From Chlorophyllum brunneum (taxonomy: Eukaryota > Basidiomycota > Agaricomycetes > Agaricales > Agaricaceae): a stretch of DNA of 64,000 bases. The translations under genes were made by a program, and so were the position numbers. A model generated the notes under the pieces. It did no database searches. It was not told where the DNA came from and saw only the letters and a list, made by a program, of their open reading frames with translations. Location of the stretch: the NCBI GenBank assembly GCA_963576785.1, contig OY756146.1:1674001-1738000 (forward strand), in the 5' to 3' direction. Positions 1-11,765 of the stretch are shown here, one piece after another (within the stretch, counting starts at the first letter, position 1; each line of letters opens with the position of its first letter).

Positions 1-608
1 GAGTACTATTCCTATTTTCCTATCCCCTCTCTTGGGTCCTTCATTGTGTGAATAGTTATGAGCTCTCGCAGCGCATGGGTATTTCATTCCACAGTGTGAG
101 GGGAACCTGTAAGATGGTAATTCCCACTCGAGTACAGCCTGTTTCATGGTGTCCTGTGTTTTTGAGGCTTCATGTAATGTACAGACATCGTCACTTGATT
201 GATCTTATCATGACTGTCCCTGACAATTTTATAAATAGCTACCTATAAATAGCACATCGATCGTGTTTAGATCGCGCGACCCTTTTACCAATTTCCAAAG
301 CTGGCTATGGTATATGTTTGCTCCTCAACCTTCAATGCAGTATCATCGTCTTGCACGACTCAGTCGGTTAAGCCCGAGCTGTTCACCCTTTAACGTCTGG
401 TCGTCTCACGGCGGTGAAGGGGGGCCGAGTATTGGGGGAACCGGAAATAGTACAAAAATTAGTACAATGCCAAAATACCATTCACAAGAGATTCGCAGAC
501 ACGATAGCAAGGGGTAACTAAAAGGGATAGGGAAAAATTAGGGTAGAAAGCTCCTCTTCAGGGGTTAGATTGGAAGTGGGTCAAGGCTTATCCGGATGTG
601 TTGCTAAA
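1..608. other. Intergenic, 3' of condensin gene
   Basis: No coding pattern, RNA gene or repeat could be supported. Short open frames on both strands have no recognisable domain and no intron-exon logic. The stretch lies downstream of the minus-strand condensin gene, so part of it may be its 3' untranslated region. Confidence 0.4.
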
Positions 609-3600
609 TCATTCGGAAGAATCCTCCATGGGTTCAAGAGATATCCGCAGACTATGCTCAGCTTCGCTCTCATCCCCTTCATCCCCGTCGTCAGAAGGCG
701 GCGGGGAAGGAGTAGGTGGCTCCCGTTTTCTTCTTGTGGTAGGCTTGGTCATCTCGCCGTTCGTCGTTCTCGTAGGCCGCGAGGCAGGCTGACTAGAGGA
801 TGAAGCCGAGGACTTTGTTGACCTGCCGGTGTTCTGTTTTCTCGCCCTTTTGGGTTCTTTCTCCGCGCCCTTTTTCATTCTCGGTTGTTTCTGCCGCGTC
901 AAATTATTAGCAGGATTTGCCTCGGCCGGGGCTGTGAGTCTTGTTTTGACTGGGGCAGGAGTCGTATTCCCATTATCGGACTCTAATCCCGAAAGCACTG
1001 ATACTCTGGAGGGCAGTTGTGAGTTTCATGTCGGAATGCTCATAAACAAATATCTCACGAAGATGTCCTCGGGCGGTTTGGTTTCCGTTCACTTGATGTA
1101 TGAGCCCCTGAATCTGGTGTCCGAGGTCGCCTAATTAAGGGAACAAGGAGCGTGAAGGGAGAGCCACAGATCAGCATCGTGTATTTCTAAAGGGAAAAGG
1201 GGAAGATGATTATACGGACTTTGTGCCTTTCTTCTTCGGCGTAACGGAGATTGGCGTTGAAATCGCGCTCGCCGACGGGGTGGTGGTGGCCGTGTACGTT
1301 CCAGAACGGCAGGTCTCATCAACAAGGCTGTACCAATATCGTTGATCGTGTCAATCAGCGTCAAAACCTTAATGAAAAGGAGGAGTCCTAGTGAACATCA
1401 GACATACCCAGGTCTTGCCGCTTGTAGCGCCGTTTTTTCGGCTTGATCGCCATCCACAACCTCATCAACGCTGGCAGCGTCATCCTTGTCATCTCCAACT
1501 TGGGTGTTACTCTCATCACTTTTTCCTGATGACCGTAAATGATTCTTACTTTTTCCTCCCTCAACACTGCCTTGGACGTGAGTAAACAGGGGATGCGGGA
1601 ACACCAAATGCCTTACTTAGATACCTCTTTCCGTAAAGGGGACCAAGATCCTATCTCTCCCTCGCTATCGGGCGCATCGATGTTGATGACCTCATATAGC
1701 TTCAGGACTTCATCATCATGGACATATATATGTGGATTTATCTCTGCCAATTGTTTTGAGTAGATCTTGTTGAAACGGGCCCCGAAGCGTTCAAAAGCTT
1801 TCGTTGTTGTTCCCGCATCAAATGGGCATTGCTATAAACTCGGTACTGAGGATTATAAAAAGTCATGTATCAAGATCGCTTACCTTTTCGTGATTACTGA
1901 GTAAGAGGTCAATCATATGTATCGTTTTACGATCCAGGTCTTCGGGCCAATACATGGGTAGGTTGAGCAGGTGACATAGAATCTTCAAATCGGTTTCTAG
2001 AAAACAGGATGGGCGATCGGGACGATAGAATTTAGGCAATGCACTTACCAGAACGTTCAGAATCATATAGCGCAAGGAGTACGTTAATGGCAACATTTGC
2101 ATGGTTATCCTTAACCGAGGCAATATCTTCAGTTCTGACAGGGTTGTCATTGGATTGAATGATAGGCAACAAAAAGAATCGCTTACTCAAGCCCAAACCG
2201 CGGGTCTGACCATGCAAGCAACATCTCGCCCAATTTGTCTGGCGCAACAATAGTCTGACTCTCGTCTAATGATTCATTCAGACGTGTTATAGTATCGAAT
2301 GCAGACACGAAAATCTGTATTCGAACGTACTCAGTGGAAACTCCAAGTAAGAGGTGTGGTACTCACTGATTGTAGGTTCGTCTTATTTCTCGGATGAGCT
2401 GTGCTATATCGGATAAAGAAGTAGGAGAGACATTGTCGGGCTTCCTGGCTGCCTGCTGTGTCCGGGGAAACGTAGGCGATGAGGAGGCACAGAAGCATCT
2501 AGAGTAAATAACAATCATGAAGGATCATCTCGAGCAAGTATATGTCACCCACTTTGGGATCGTCCACGATACCCAGGAGAAGGAACTTCGAGAAGCCGAT
2601 GCATAGGACTGCGAGAACTCCAGGACATGGTTCATCTTTCCCCAGTTCGGTTTCCATTATACTCAGAAAGAAAGCAACGAGCTTCGAGTCCTGAAGGAGT
2701 GGTCCGTCACGTCAGGTCCGAGCTCAACCTCGGTCGAACAACGCTTTTGGAGACGTACCATCTCCACCGATTTGCCGAAGAACTCCTTCTCGTACATCAA
2801 GATCAAGTCGAAGATGACGCGGAGTACAATGATACGTATGGGGTCCGGTGCTCGCATACACTCATTAGAAAAGAGTTGGAATGTCCCAAGAGCCATTCTC
2901 TAGCATCACCAAGAATGTTAGCACGACTCAGAATGGATGGAGGTAAAACCTTTTACCTTGGCGATGAGCGAACACAAGCCCAATCCAGTCAGTGCTTTCT
3001 CTCTCAGTATGGACTCCTTTCGTTGAACAGACGGAATAATAAGGTCATCAAGAATACCTTGCAGCGTCGAGTTATCTTCAAAAGGCTACGAACATGGTGA
3101 GCGGATATCGAGGAGCTAAAGAACAAATGCGTACCCCGTTGACGCGTTCTAGAACTGCGTTGCAGATCATCAAGCAGCGGACATCGGTCAAGTCTGCTGC
3201 TTCACGATCCTTCCTACTCATCTCCTCACGATCTCCTGATTTTTTGAATGAGCGTTCTCGTCGAATTGTGGACTGGGATGTGTCGGACATGGAAGTGTTT
3301 GGCATCTCCTAGAATGCCCAAATCACAGTCAACCACAGATATTTGGAGAGGAAGTATACCCACCATATCTACAAGCTCTTCCTCATCTCCATCACGAAGA
3401 TCTATAACAACCTCGACCATGACGCGGATAAATTCACGTTCCGAAGGCAACATAGCTTTCATCACCTCCGTACACGAATCAATGAGGTCGAGCGGAAGTG
3501 TCGGGTGTGTTAACATGTCCTCTGTGGCCCAGGCTCAACACCAAGCAGAGTTGGAGGCCAAGACAGGATCACACTCACTGACAACAGAGAATGCCTTCCT

Positions 3601-5254
3601 CCGGCCAATCTCGTCTCCGTAATCGAGAACGGCAGCTATTGAGAGTATCGAGGACAATATTGAGGCGATTTTGTGCAATTGCTCCAAATTTTCGGCTATG
3701 TCATCTTCATTATGTAGCATCTCCGCTGCCTCGACTGCTTGCAGGGCCTCAAGTAGTTCATTGTACAGGGACTGGGTGTAAAAAGCGAATGCTGTCACCA
3801 TGGGAAGGCCGACCTCTTCGATTCGTGCTGTGCCTTGAGAGTGTATCACGAAGGCGTGTGCTAGCAACGCTGACTCTGGTGTCAATTCTCTCCAATATTC
3901 CTCTACGTGGACCGGGTAAGCACGAAGATGGAGAACTCCTTTTCAGAGGCTCACCTGAGAGGGTAAATATGTCCAGAAGTTCTGGCTTGAGAACGAAGAT
4001 TGCGTTTAATGCATCCAAGGCTATCTGTTCATCCCCAACCACGTCAAATAATTCCAGAAATCGAACCAGGGCTCTCATTATGCCACTGTCGTCTCCTTGC
4101 CAAGAGCCTTCTTGTTCATTGGGTATATCGGCGAGAAGTAGGTCGAGCCATTTCATGACCAGCTTGCCTGCTGAGGCGCGGATGGAGGCTTCTCTGTCTC
4201 CTAGGCCGTCCTTGATTACCTTCTCGCGTTGCACAAGCGTTAGAGAACGTGGGTTGTCAAGTTTTGAAAGCAAAACGACTGAATATAGTAGCTTTCTCGT
4301 GAGGAGATCCACGTCACGGGAACAGCTGAGAAGTATATCGACCGTAGCACGATTGAGGGGTATGTTCAGGAGAGCAGCCCGTCGAACCTCCCTAGACACA
4401 TTTCGTCAGACAGTTTCCACGAGGTAGGGTGAGGCGCACTTTTCATCGTCATAAATGAGTACCTCAGTCAACAGTCCTAGGATGCTCTGTTCTCCTTCCT
4501 CGAGCTCGTTCAGGTCTTCTGTAGCGCTTAGACGTGCAAGAGCCACCACACATTGCGCACGAATAGACGCTTCCTTGTCGCACAATCTCTCAAACAGATT
4601 TTCTCGGAGTACTGAATAAATGTCCATACTAAAAACGAGTCAGGTACAGTCTGTAGGAGAGGTGATCAGATAAACTCACTCGAGCTGGCCAAGCCACAAA
4701 ATCATCTCCGAAATAATGAAAAGCGAGCGATAGCGTACATTCTTGTCCTTAGCCAGAAAGCCTCGCATTATCCATTTCAGAAGGCGGGAGACAAATCTCG
4801 AGACAAAGGTATCTTCCTCCTCGTCCTCCTCTGGAGGTGGTTGTTCTGTGTGCTTGCCAGTTGAGATAGAAGCTTCTGCTTTCTCCATTCTGACTGCAAC
4901 GTATGAGTTCAGCGTTCATGTCCAAGTCAGGTTGGGACCAAGCGGACCTTTTTCATTTATATACTTAACGTATGAAGCAATGAACCTAACGATACGATCT
5001 GCAGACGCAACACCTTTCTTGACTACAAGAACCCTTGACACCATATCCAAAAAGACGTGCGCAAAAGCTTCCTCCCCAACCAGTTTCACCGTAATCTTGC
5101 TATTCGACTCGATGTGGCCAGCAGCCTGAACGTGTAATTTGTAGAGGTTGACGCAGTTCTTCTTGTGGTTTGCCAGAGACCCCTGGACCTGACTGAAGAT
5201 ATTTGCAAGTGCATCCTGAAGATTGTCGAGTGAAAAGGAGGCCTTAGGGGCCAT
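609..5254 (-). CDS. CND3: Condensin complex subunit 3 (CAP-G/Ycg1/Cnd3)
   Basis: This is the HEAT-repeat non-SMC subunit of condensin, which binds the kleisin and DNA during mitotic chromosome compaction in the nucleus. The gene is broken into many exons on the minus strand. The start at 5254 begins MAPKASFSLDNLQ and leads into helical HEAT-like segments. A strongly conserved block near 4700-4790 reads KDKNVRYRSLFIISEM, followed by acidic-linker and HEAT exons (CDKEASIRAQCVVALARL near 4590; DREASIRASAGKLVMKWLD near 4150). Further exons continue to about 1.4 kb, including a helical block at 2663-2896. The last exon (609-998) encodes a low-complexity basic and Ser/Pro/Asp-rich tail ending at a TGA at 609; such disordered tails are common in this family. 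Family assignment is good; exact exon borders between 1.0 and 3.5 kb were not resolved and the last two exons are inferred. The 5' end lies 91 bp from DAM1. Confidence 0.85.
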
Positions 5255-5345
5255 CGTATCGGCGCAGGTGTTTGTTGGTTATCAAGTTGTTGATTGGTGT
5301 TGATTGAGACGCGTCAAAGCGCGTCATGAAGTCACGTGGACGACG
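5255..5345. promoter_or_regulatory. Divergent promoter CND3 / DAM1
   Basis: Only 91 bp separate the two start codons, so both transcripts must start from one short shared control region. It contains repeats of the type GTTGATTG and GCGTCA, and two of the GCGTC motifs lie close together near 5310-5325. No TATA box is evident. Pairing two mitotic genes on one promoter suggests co-regulation, which is inference. Confidence 0.5.
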
Positions 5346-6471
5346 ATGCCTCCTTCACAGACCCCTCATCGCACTCCCCTCAAGCGTGTCTCTCAAGGCT
5401 CTCTCCTTAGACTCTCGCGTTCAGGTGCTTATCCAGATGCACCTTATGGGCTAGGTTTTCTTGAGCCTGCGCTCGCGGAATTTGTTGACGAGACAGAAGC
5501 ACTGCAAACAAATGTAGAGGGTCTTGCGAATCTGAGCGAATCTCTCGCGACCTTCAATGAATCGTTTGCAAGTTGGCTGTATATCATGAATATGAATGCT
5601 CTAACTACTGACTGGCCACAAGTGCGTACCGTCCCAACACCGATACGCCTGCTAATGCCGTTTAGGCACCAACATCGGATTCTTTTGCACTTGCGAAACG
5701 CCGAGCAGGTAAAACCCTTCCGGGTGTGATCAAGCGCTCAGATGTCTGATTCACCTCCCAGAGGAGAAAGCGATTGCTGCCGCAGAAGCCCTCAGAAAGC
5801 AAGCAGAGGAGGCCTTCGCTGCAACTGCCTCCCGCGAAGCAGAACTTCTTGCAGACAAAACGGCAATGACTGAAGCCGATGTCACCACCACAGGGAACAT
5901 CACGAGCGGCTCTGCTCTTTCTGGAGTTAGCAAGTCAGACTCAGGAGTGTCAAAGAAGAAGGTCCTCAAACCCAAGATGACAACCAAGGAAAGGAAAGAA
6001 CGCGATGTAAGCAATTTCGCCACGACTACCCGAAACTCCTATTGATCCCTCGCTAGATCGAGATTGAGAGAATCATCTCAGCCCTCCCGCTAGAGTTCCG
6101 TGGCAGCGATCCTGTATATCTACTTTTTGTTTGCTGGATAACCTTTTGATAGTGGCCACCAGACTCTTCGGAGACATATGGAGACAGTTATCGACGGTAT
6201 CATGAAATCACGGGATCAAACAGTTAAACGCATGTGCCCGCTCTGGTCACGGCCTCGAGAGTTCTGATCCTTTCCTCCAGTACCTGATCTCATTAAACAA
6301 CCCGACCTCAACCAGGCAAGAGTCAACAAATGTCTTATTGCTCTGGTCAATCGCAAAGTGGTGCAAAAGGACAGTGGCTCGGTGAGCGTTTAATAGAACC
6401 TCCGAAAGACATCCATACCGATCCAAAACCTTCAGGGAACCGCTCTATACCGATGGCGAGGCTTACCTTGA
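5346..6471 (+). CDS. DAM1: DASH/DAM1 complex subunit DAM1
   Basis: Dam1 is a subunit of the DASH ring that couples kinetochores to spindle microtubules in fungi. Exon 1 (5346-5621) carries the diagnostic stretch ESLATFNESFASWLYIMNMN followed by ALTTDWPQ. Exon 2 is 5666-5708, exon 3 5762-6006 (Lys/Glu/Ala-rich, coiled), exon 4 6057-6113, exon 5 from 6163 (LRRHMETVIDG). A later exon reads PDLNQARVNKCLIALVNRK, and the last starts at 6436 and ends YRWRGLP before TGA at 6471. The ATG at 5346 is preferred over an in-frame ATG 42 bases upstream because the upstream residues do not resemble the family and would crowd the shared promoter. The intron between exons 5 and 6 keeps frame only with a GC-AG splice pair near 6229, which is unusual. 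Identification is firm; that one junction is inferred. Confidence 0.9.
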
Positions 6472-9400
6472 CGGTCATGCTTTGATCACACCCAGTTCCT
6501 ACACCACCATCAGCACCGTTGCACTTCACACCATTCTATTTCTACCGTGATATCCCGCCGCTCTCACCTGAATTCAACCGATACTACACCTACGGCATCC
6601 TCCACACTGCTGCGAGCAACAACAAGAATGGCGAAGCTATGCATCGCGATCGACAGCTGTCACAAAATCCCACAGAGGGAGGCTCGATGTCGAGAGGATG
6701 GTCCCACACCCATGTGATACTATTAAATTACCTTTGACGGTATATTACATACCTAGTCTCCTTTTATTGGAGTCCTCCATTTGATAGAAACCCGGTTATT
6801 AAAAAGGCCAATAGTCAAACTGTTCCAACTGTCATTCCGGCCACCGTACCTGGATCAAGTCAGTAAGGGTTTGCCAAACAATAAAAGCGACGCTGAGGGC
6901 CTCATTGCCCCACACAATCCTCAACGGTGACCGCAACAGACCAGAAAGCAATCTTTCAACGAAAGGGCAGAGCGGCGAGCTTCACCCTACTAGATGAGCG
7001 TCGCTCCGGTGTTAGAACACCATTACGTCAATTCCCTCCCCCTCCAACTTTGGGAAATTCCGTTTGCTAAAGTCAATAACCATTTTGCCTTTCCACCGAT
7101 AGAAATGTTCTAGCTACCAGGTGGGATCCTTGCACCATATGCTTCCGTGAAAGCATCCACTTACTCATATAGAGAATGCATGGTAATAAACCAGTATCCG
7201 CATCACAGGAATACAGAAGGGCGAGTGATATTTGTCCGAGAACGACAGCAATCTTGGTCAGTGGAATTGAGCCAGGGAAGTTGATTGTGGGCTACCTCGC
7301 GACCCATGCTTTAATGCGCAGGCATGTTTATTCACCCCCCAGCGAGTGCCCAAAGGCCATCTTTGGAGAAGGTACTTGACCTCAGGCCAGCCCGGAAATG
7401 GCCAAGCTTGGTTGGTACTGCCCACATCAGCACCCAAGGACTCAAAGAATTAGCTGGTACTAATGGAATCATTCATCATTTGATACATAACGAGAAGGCG
7501 GCTCGCGAGCGCAAGAAGTACAAACATTTAACCAGACGCCGCCATCTTTTGCGCAGCTTTAATCAAAAGCGTCACCGGCATCGCTGTCAAGCAATCAGCT
7601 CCAGGAACGATTAGGAGACTTGGTGGCTATACAACTCACAGACAGAAGTAAAGAATATCGTAGTCCTATGAATTAACATGTCAAAAACCGCTTATGTGTT
7701 CTCAGAAAAATATCCCACCTGAGCCAGCTGGTGCCAGATGATTCATGGTTGATGTAAACCTGATTGTACAAAACTCGAGTTGCGACACTGCAAGTGCGTG
7801 AGCCCCAATATCCCAAGTATTACGTGCGAGACCAAACGGACTATGTCAGTGCAATCTTATTCATCAGTGCATTGTCAAGCTTAGCTATGTTTGCCGCAAT
7901 CTTAAGATATAACGCGGTGAATAGATGACGCCATATGCCCCGATCTATAAACGAGACTTACGATGGCCGCCGACCAGAGGGGGAAAGCTTCGTTACCATT
8001 CTGCAGGTGCCGGAGCGGCGTCAATTCCGTCATATACGGTCTCGGATCTAGAACATACAAGATGTGCTCCTTCCATCCTTTGAATTCTCGCAGCCAATTG
8101 GGGTGAAACGCTCTTGTTGTCGAGGAATTTAGCGGTATTGGAGCGGGGTTGTACACTGAATGGATCCAAGAAGAGAAGTCACAGTTATTATTCCGCAATG
8201 AAATTAAGGGATAGTATGCACTTGTTGTATCCAACTGTTTTATCGATCGTAAGAAACTACCGGCCAAAGGACAAGGAGGTCAGCACGCGGATCATCTACC
8301 GGGAGACCGTATAAGGGCACCTTCATCAAATTCGGGTAGAAGGCTGTGAAGTACACCACAGGAATGGAATAAAGCGACAAGGGGCTGGAGAGGGTGGCTG
8401 AAGAGAGTAACATTATCGAGACTGTAAGCCCAGCAGCTGAGTCGAAGATGGTGAGAAGAGTGGGTCACGAAAGTTGGGAGTCGTACAAACCCAACTAGAC
8501 GGTTAAGAAGCAGTTCATCATTCAAAGTCGGCTAAAACTGAGCCGGTACTCCATTGGACCACTGTGCTGCGGCCACGCTGCGTGAGACTCTGGACACAAA
8601 GATGTAAGGAACTTGGGTATTTGCTGAGAATTAGATGAAGCTTCGGACGGGAATTGCCGATGCACTATACTTGTTCTACCTACATTCATTGACACCCAGA
8701 GTCAAACTCTGCTGTGGACACAAGGGTATTCCACATTCACAGTTCGTGGTGCGACTCATACCTATGTTCTGGATCATTGACACTGCACTCATCCGTTGTG
8801 GCTTCTCGAGCCAAACGGAACTATACGGCACGTATCTCCTCGGCTGGCAATATGAACGAAAATCGCCGGTAGACGGAATCAAGCCAAAGGAAACTGCGTT
8901 TCATCCAACTCTACATAACCCTGTGGTCCGATAACCTCGCGCGATTAGCCATTATGTCGCATCAGTCCTGGGCCTGCATGGAACCTAGAAGACTAGTACG
9001 CGTCTAGCTTTCTGACACACCTACCACTGCCCTGGACGGAACCAAACGGGACCATCAACTCGAGCAAGATCTGTTAGCCTTCCTTCTCACCGAAGTCACA
9101 TGTACCAAATTCCAGGGGTTTTGGATGCTTCTGGTCAGGTTGTGTCTGGTTAATTGGTTCGCCACATCAACAACGCCAAAATCGCAATCAATTCTCCCTA
9201 GTGCTCTTGGTCTGGGTGGATCTAGTCGGGTGGGAGCTACCACACCAACACGAGACGAGTTTCTACAGTAGACTGCGCTGCGGCTTATCACAATGATCTG
9301 TTGTTGGACTGTGATGAAAGCCTGTAGAGAGAAACCGAAACCAACCCTTGGTGTTTGAAGTGACATTGGCTTATGGGAAGCAATATTTCTCATTGGCTTT

Positions 9401-10014
9401 CATTGGGCCCCTCCTATTTTCTTCCTCTCACCCCCTGAGGAACCAGACTAGAGCTCCGTTTCAACAGAACGACAGGGAATTATACTGAAAATTTGACAAT
9501 GTACAAGTGACTGGACGTCAGGGCAATGACCGATACCTTCATCATTTTTGGGAATACACGGGTACAAGTCGATGTGGGTGTTCTCCATTGGCACATCCGG
9601 GATGACCACGTTGGATGACAATACTTGCGGGGTGTCTGCGTCCGGTTCATTTGAGGTTCTGAGTGTGAAGAGATAATAATGTTCAGTCTGATTAGCTTAC
9701 AAGTCTAACAGGACTAACTTGTACTAACTGAGCTCAGATAGTGATATCACCACCTGTCCTTGAATGGTAACCGTCGAGGGCACTTCATTCTTGAAAGCAT
9801 CTTACCTTCTAGCGAGTTAATAGCCCGGGAAGTGATGATGGTTGAATTAGTGGCCTTCGGCATCTGAGCCTTCGGGCTTCGGGAAAGAGGTGCCCCACCC
9901 GTCCAACCCAACGAATTTGGGGGACAGTCCCAGCGATGTTGGTCCGTATGGTCTACCCCGCCACGGATATCCTAATGGCCACTCAGCTCTCAAGAACCAC
10001 ATGATGTCTGCAGC
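6472..10014. other. Gene-poor stretch, no supported gene
   Basis: About 3.5 kb without a recognisable gene, tRNA or intact transposon. The longest frames (for example 7902-8267 on the minus strand, 121 codons, with a Trp/His-rich stretch) show no known domain. The one at 7902-8267 has a faint retroelement-gag look, but not enough to call. A short frame at 6519-6737 follows DAM1 and may lie in its 3' region. The region borders the duplicated LysM block and may be old degraded mobile DNA. Confidence 0.4.
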
Positions 10015-10078
10015 CTTGGTTTGAGAACGAGACACCTGAAGCTGAAAATACGTCTAATGTGATGGAGTCATTCAAGGG

Positions 10079-10113
10079 GTAGCTGGACCTCGGAGTTGCT
10101 AAAGTGTGGAGAG
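10079..10113 (-). repeat. 35-bp segment inverted relative to unit 2
   Basis: These 35 bases match the reverse complement of 12495-12529 at roughly 32 of 35 positions, although the surrounding blocks are in direct orientation. One unit has therefore undergone a small local inversion. It sits exactly at the left edge of the extra sequence in unit 1. Confidence 0.6.
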
Positions 10114-10642
10114 TGTTGCCGCGGAGGGGACTGAAGTGGACTGGAGTGTCGCTTCGGTATGACTTCGTTGCGTCGAACTAGTCCGAAATGACACTTCGTT
10201 GATAGTTCGTTCAACAAAGTGAAGTACGAGGTCACTTCGAGGTGCACCGTGCGTCCAATTATAGATAATCAGACTCCTATCCAACTATAACGCATCCTAG
10301 CCTAGTTACCGAAGGTTAGCTTCGCTATTCTGGTAGATGCGTTATAGTTGTTCGAGTTTCGGTGAAACGTCGGAGCAGCTATTGTGTAAACTAAGCATCC
10401 TGGGACTGGATGAGAGTTTCAAAAGCAGTAGGCTGCTCAACATGATAATATACACGTGATTTTGCTCACACCTTGCCCCCTGTTGCTGAACTGGTGGCAC
10501 TAATTTCGAAAGACTTCGACGCATTGAAGTGGGGAACGAACTGCACTTCGGTAAACTTCGAGAAATCGAAGTGTACACGAAGTATTGAATTTCCAAGCGA
10601 ATCGAACTAGACTTCGAACTCATTCGATTCGACAGCAACACT
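10111..10642. mobile_element. Candidate MITE/foldback insert in unit 1
   Basis: This segment of about 530 bp is present in unit 1 and absent from unit 2, so it looks like an insertion. It is bounded by AGTGTTGC at 10112 and its reverse complement GCAACACT at about 10635. It is crowded with CTTCG/CGAAG motifs, and contains a perfect 15 bp hairpin (arms 10282-10296 and 10336-10350, CAACTATAACGCATC). There is no coding capacity. No clear target-site duplication was seen, so a non-autonomous DNA transposon is a hypothesis; deletion from unit 2 is the alternative. Confidence 0.4.
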
Positions 10643-10866
10643 ATCCATCAGACGTGGTTTCCACTCCTTCTTGTCATCGTGGGCGTAGACAGCTGCGAAA
10701 TGAGCATCTAGCATGGATATTGTGGAGTGGAAGCAATATAGATGACTTAAGGGGTCGCCGGGGAGGGAATTGCGAGGATTCTAGAGGTGGAGCCGGCACT
10801 TGGAAAAACACGACTCAGCTGCAATGCGATGGAAGCAATGGAGGAGGAAAACCCTCCAAGAACGCG

Positions 10867-10874
10867 TATTTAAG
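10867..10874 (+). promoter_or_regulatory. TATA-like box, LysM gene 1
   Basis: TATTTAAG lies about 70 bp before the start codon at 10939. The same motif and flanks recur in front of LysM gene 2, and a TATAAA sits at nearly the same distance before LysM gene 3. Confidence 0.5.
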
Positions 10875-10938
10875 AGTTCAACATACGGATGTCATTGTCA
10901 TTGCCCACTTCCCGAGAAATTCTACCGTCACCACAACC

Positions 10939-11765
10939 ATGAAGTTCGCAAAAACTCTTCTCGTTGTCGTCTTTGCTGCTATCGGTAAGGCAAAGATATC
11001 ATGGGTTGGGATAAAGCATGCCACTAATGTTTCTTGAAGCTTCTGTACAGGGGTTGCCTCAAGGACAACCACCCAGCGGAGCCTGCCAAGCTGGCGAGCA
11101 AACCTATACCGTCGTGGCGGGCGATAGCTGCTTCACTATTGCTAACCAATTTGGCACGACCGCGTGAGCATCTACATTATTTGAAAAAAATCATGGTGCT
11201 CATCAGTAGAAAGCGATGCCATCATCCAGGCCAATTCAGATGTTAACAGTGGTTGCACCAACTTACAGCCTGGCCAGGTAATGACTACTGTCATCTTCAT
11301 GCAGCATAGGCATACTGATTCATACTCTGAAAGACTCTTTGTATTCCTGCGGCTTCCGGTACTACTACTTCGAGCCGGAGTGGAGGGACTACACCCACAT
11401 CTGCACTAGGAAATAGCGGTGCAGCCGGGACCAGCGCTGTAGGAGCCACGGCTAGTGCAGCCAGGACCAGTGCTATAGGAGTCACAGCAAGTGCAGCCAG
11501 CGCTGCAAGAGCCACAGCTAGCGCAGCCAGGACCAGCGCTATAGGAGTCACAGCAAGTGCAGCCAGCGCTGCAAGAGCCACAGCTAGCGCAGCCAGGACC
11601 AGCGCTATAGGAGTCACAGCAAGTGCAGCCAGCGCTGCAAGAGCCACAGCTAGCGCAGCCAGGACCAGCGTTACAGGAGCCACAGCTAGTGCAGCCAGCG
11701 CTGCAAGAGCCACGTTTAGTGCAGCCAGGACCAGCGCTGCAGGAGTCACGGCTAGTGCAGCCTGA
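10939..11765 (+). CDS. Secreted LysM-domain protein 1, Ala/Ser/Thr repeat tail
   Basis: Exons 10939-10984, 11040-11163, 11214-11277 and 11334-11765 join in frame to about 221 residues. Residues 1-20 form a signal peptide (MKFAKTLLVVVFAAIG start). Residues about 37-83 form one LysM domain: YTVVAGDSCFTIANQFGTT, then ANSDVNSGCTNLQPGQ and LCIP. Cys 31, 46, 71 and 81 can make two disulfides, as in fungal LysM proteins. LysM domains bind chitin oligomers; secreted fungal single-LysM proteins typically mask or sequester chitin outside the cell. The domain is split by three phase-conserved introns at the same sites as in the two neighbouring genes. The C-terminal half is an unusual Ala/Ser/Thr/Gly-rich tail encoded by a 66 bp repeat, without Cys; it may be O-glycosylated or a wall-retaining stalk. 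Effector role is inferred from the family. Confidence 0.85.
11455..11762 (+). repeat. 66-bp coding minisatellite (about 4.7 units)
   Basis: Units start at 11455, 11521, 11587, 11653 and 11719, an exact 66 bp (22 codon) period with a few substitutions. Each unit encodes TSAIGVTASAASAARATASA plus two residues, or close variants. Because the period is a multiple of three, gain or loss of units never shifts the frame. The paralogue at 12.8 kb retains less than one unit at the equivalent position. Confidence 0.9.

Noticed and set aside
7902..8267. 121-codon minus-strand frame as a retroelement gag
   Set aside because: Only a vague Trp/His-rich resemblance, no flanking LTR or pol; too weak.
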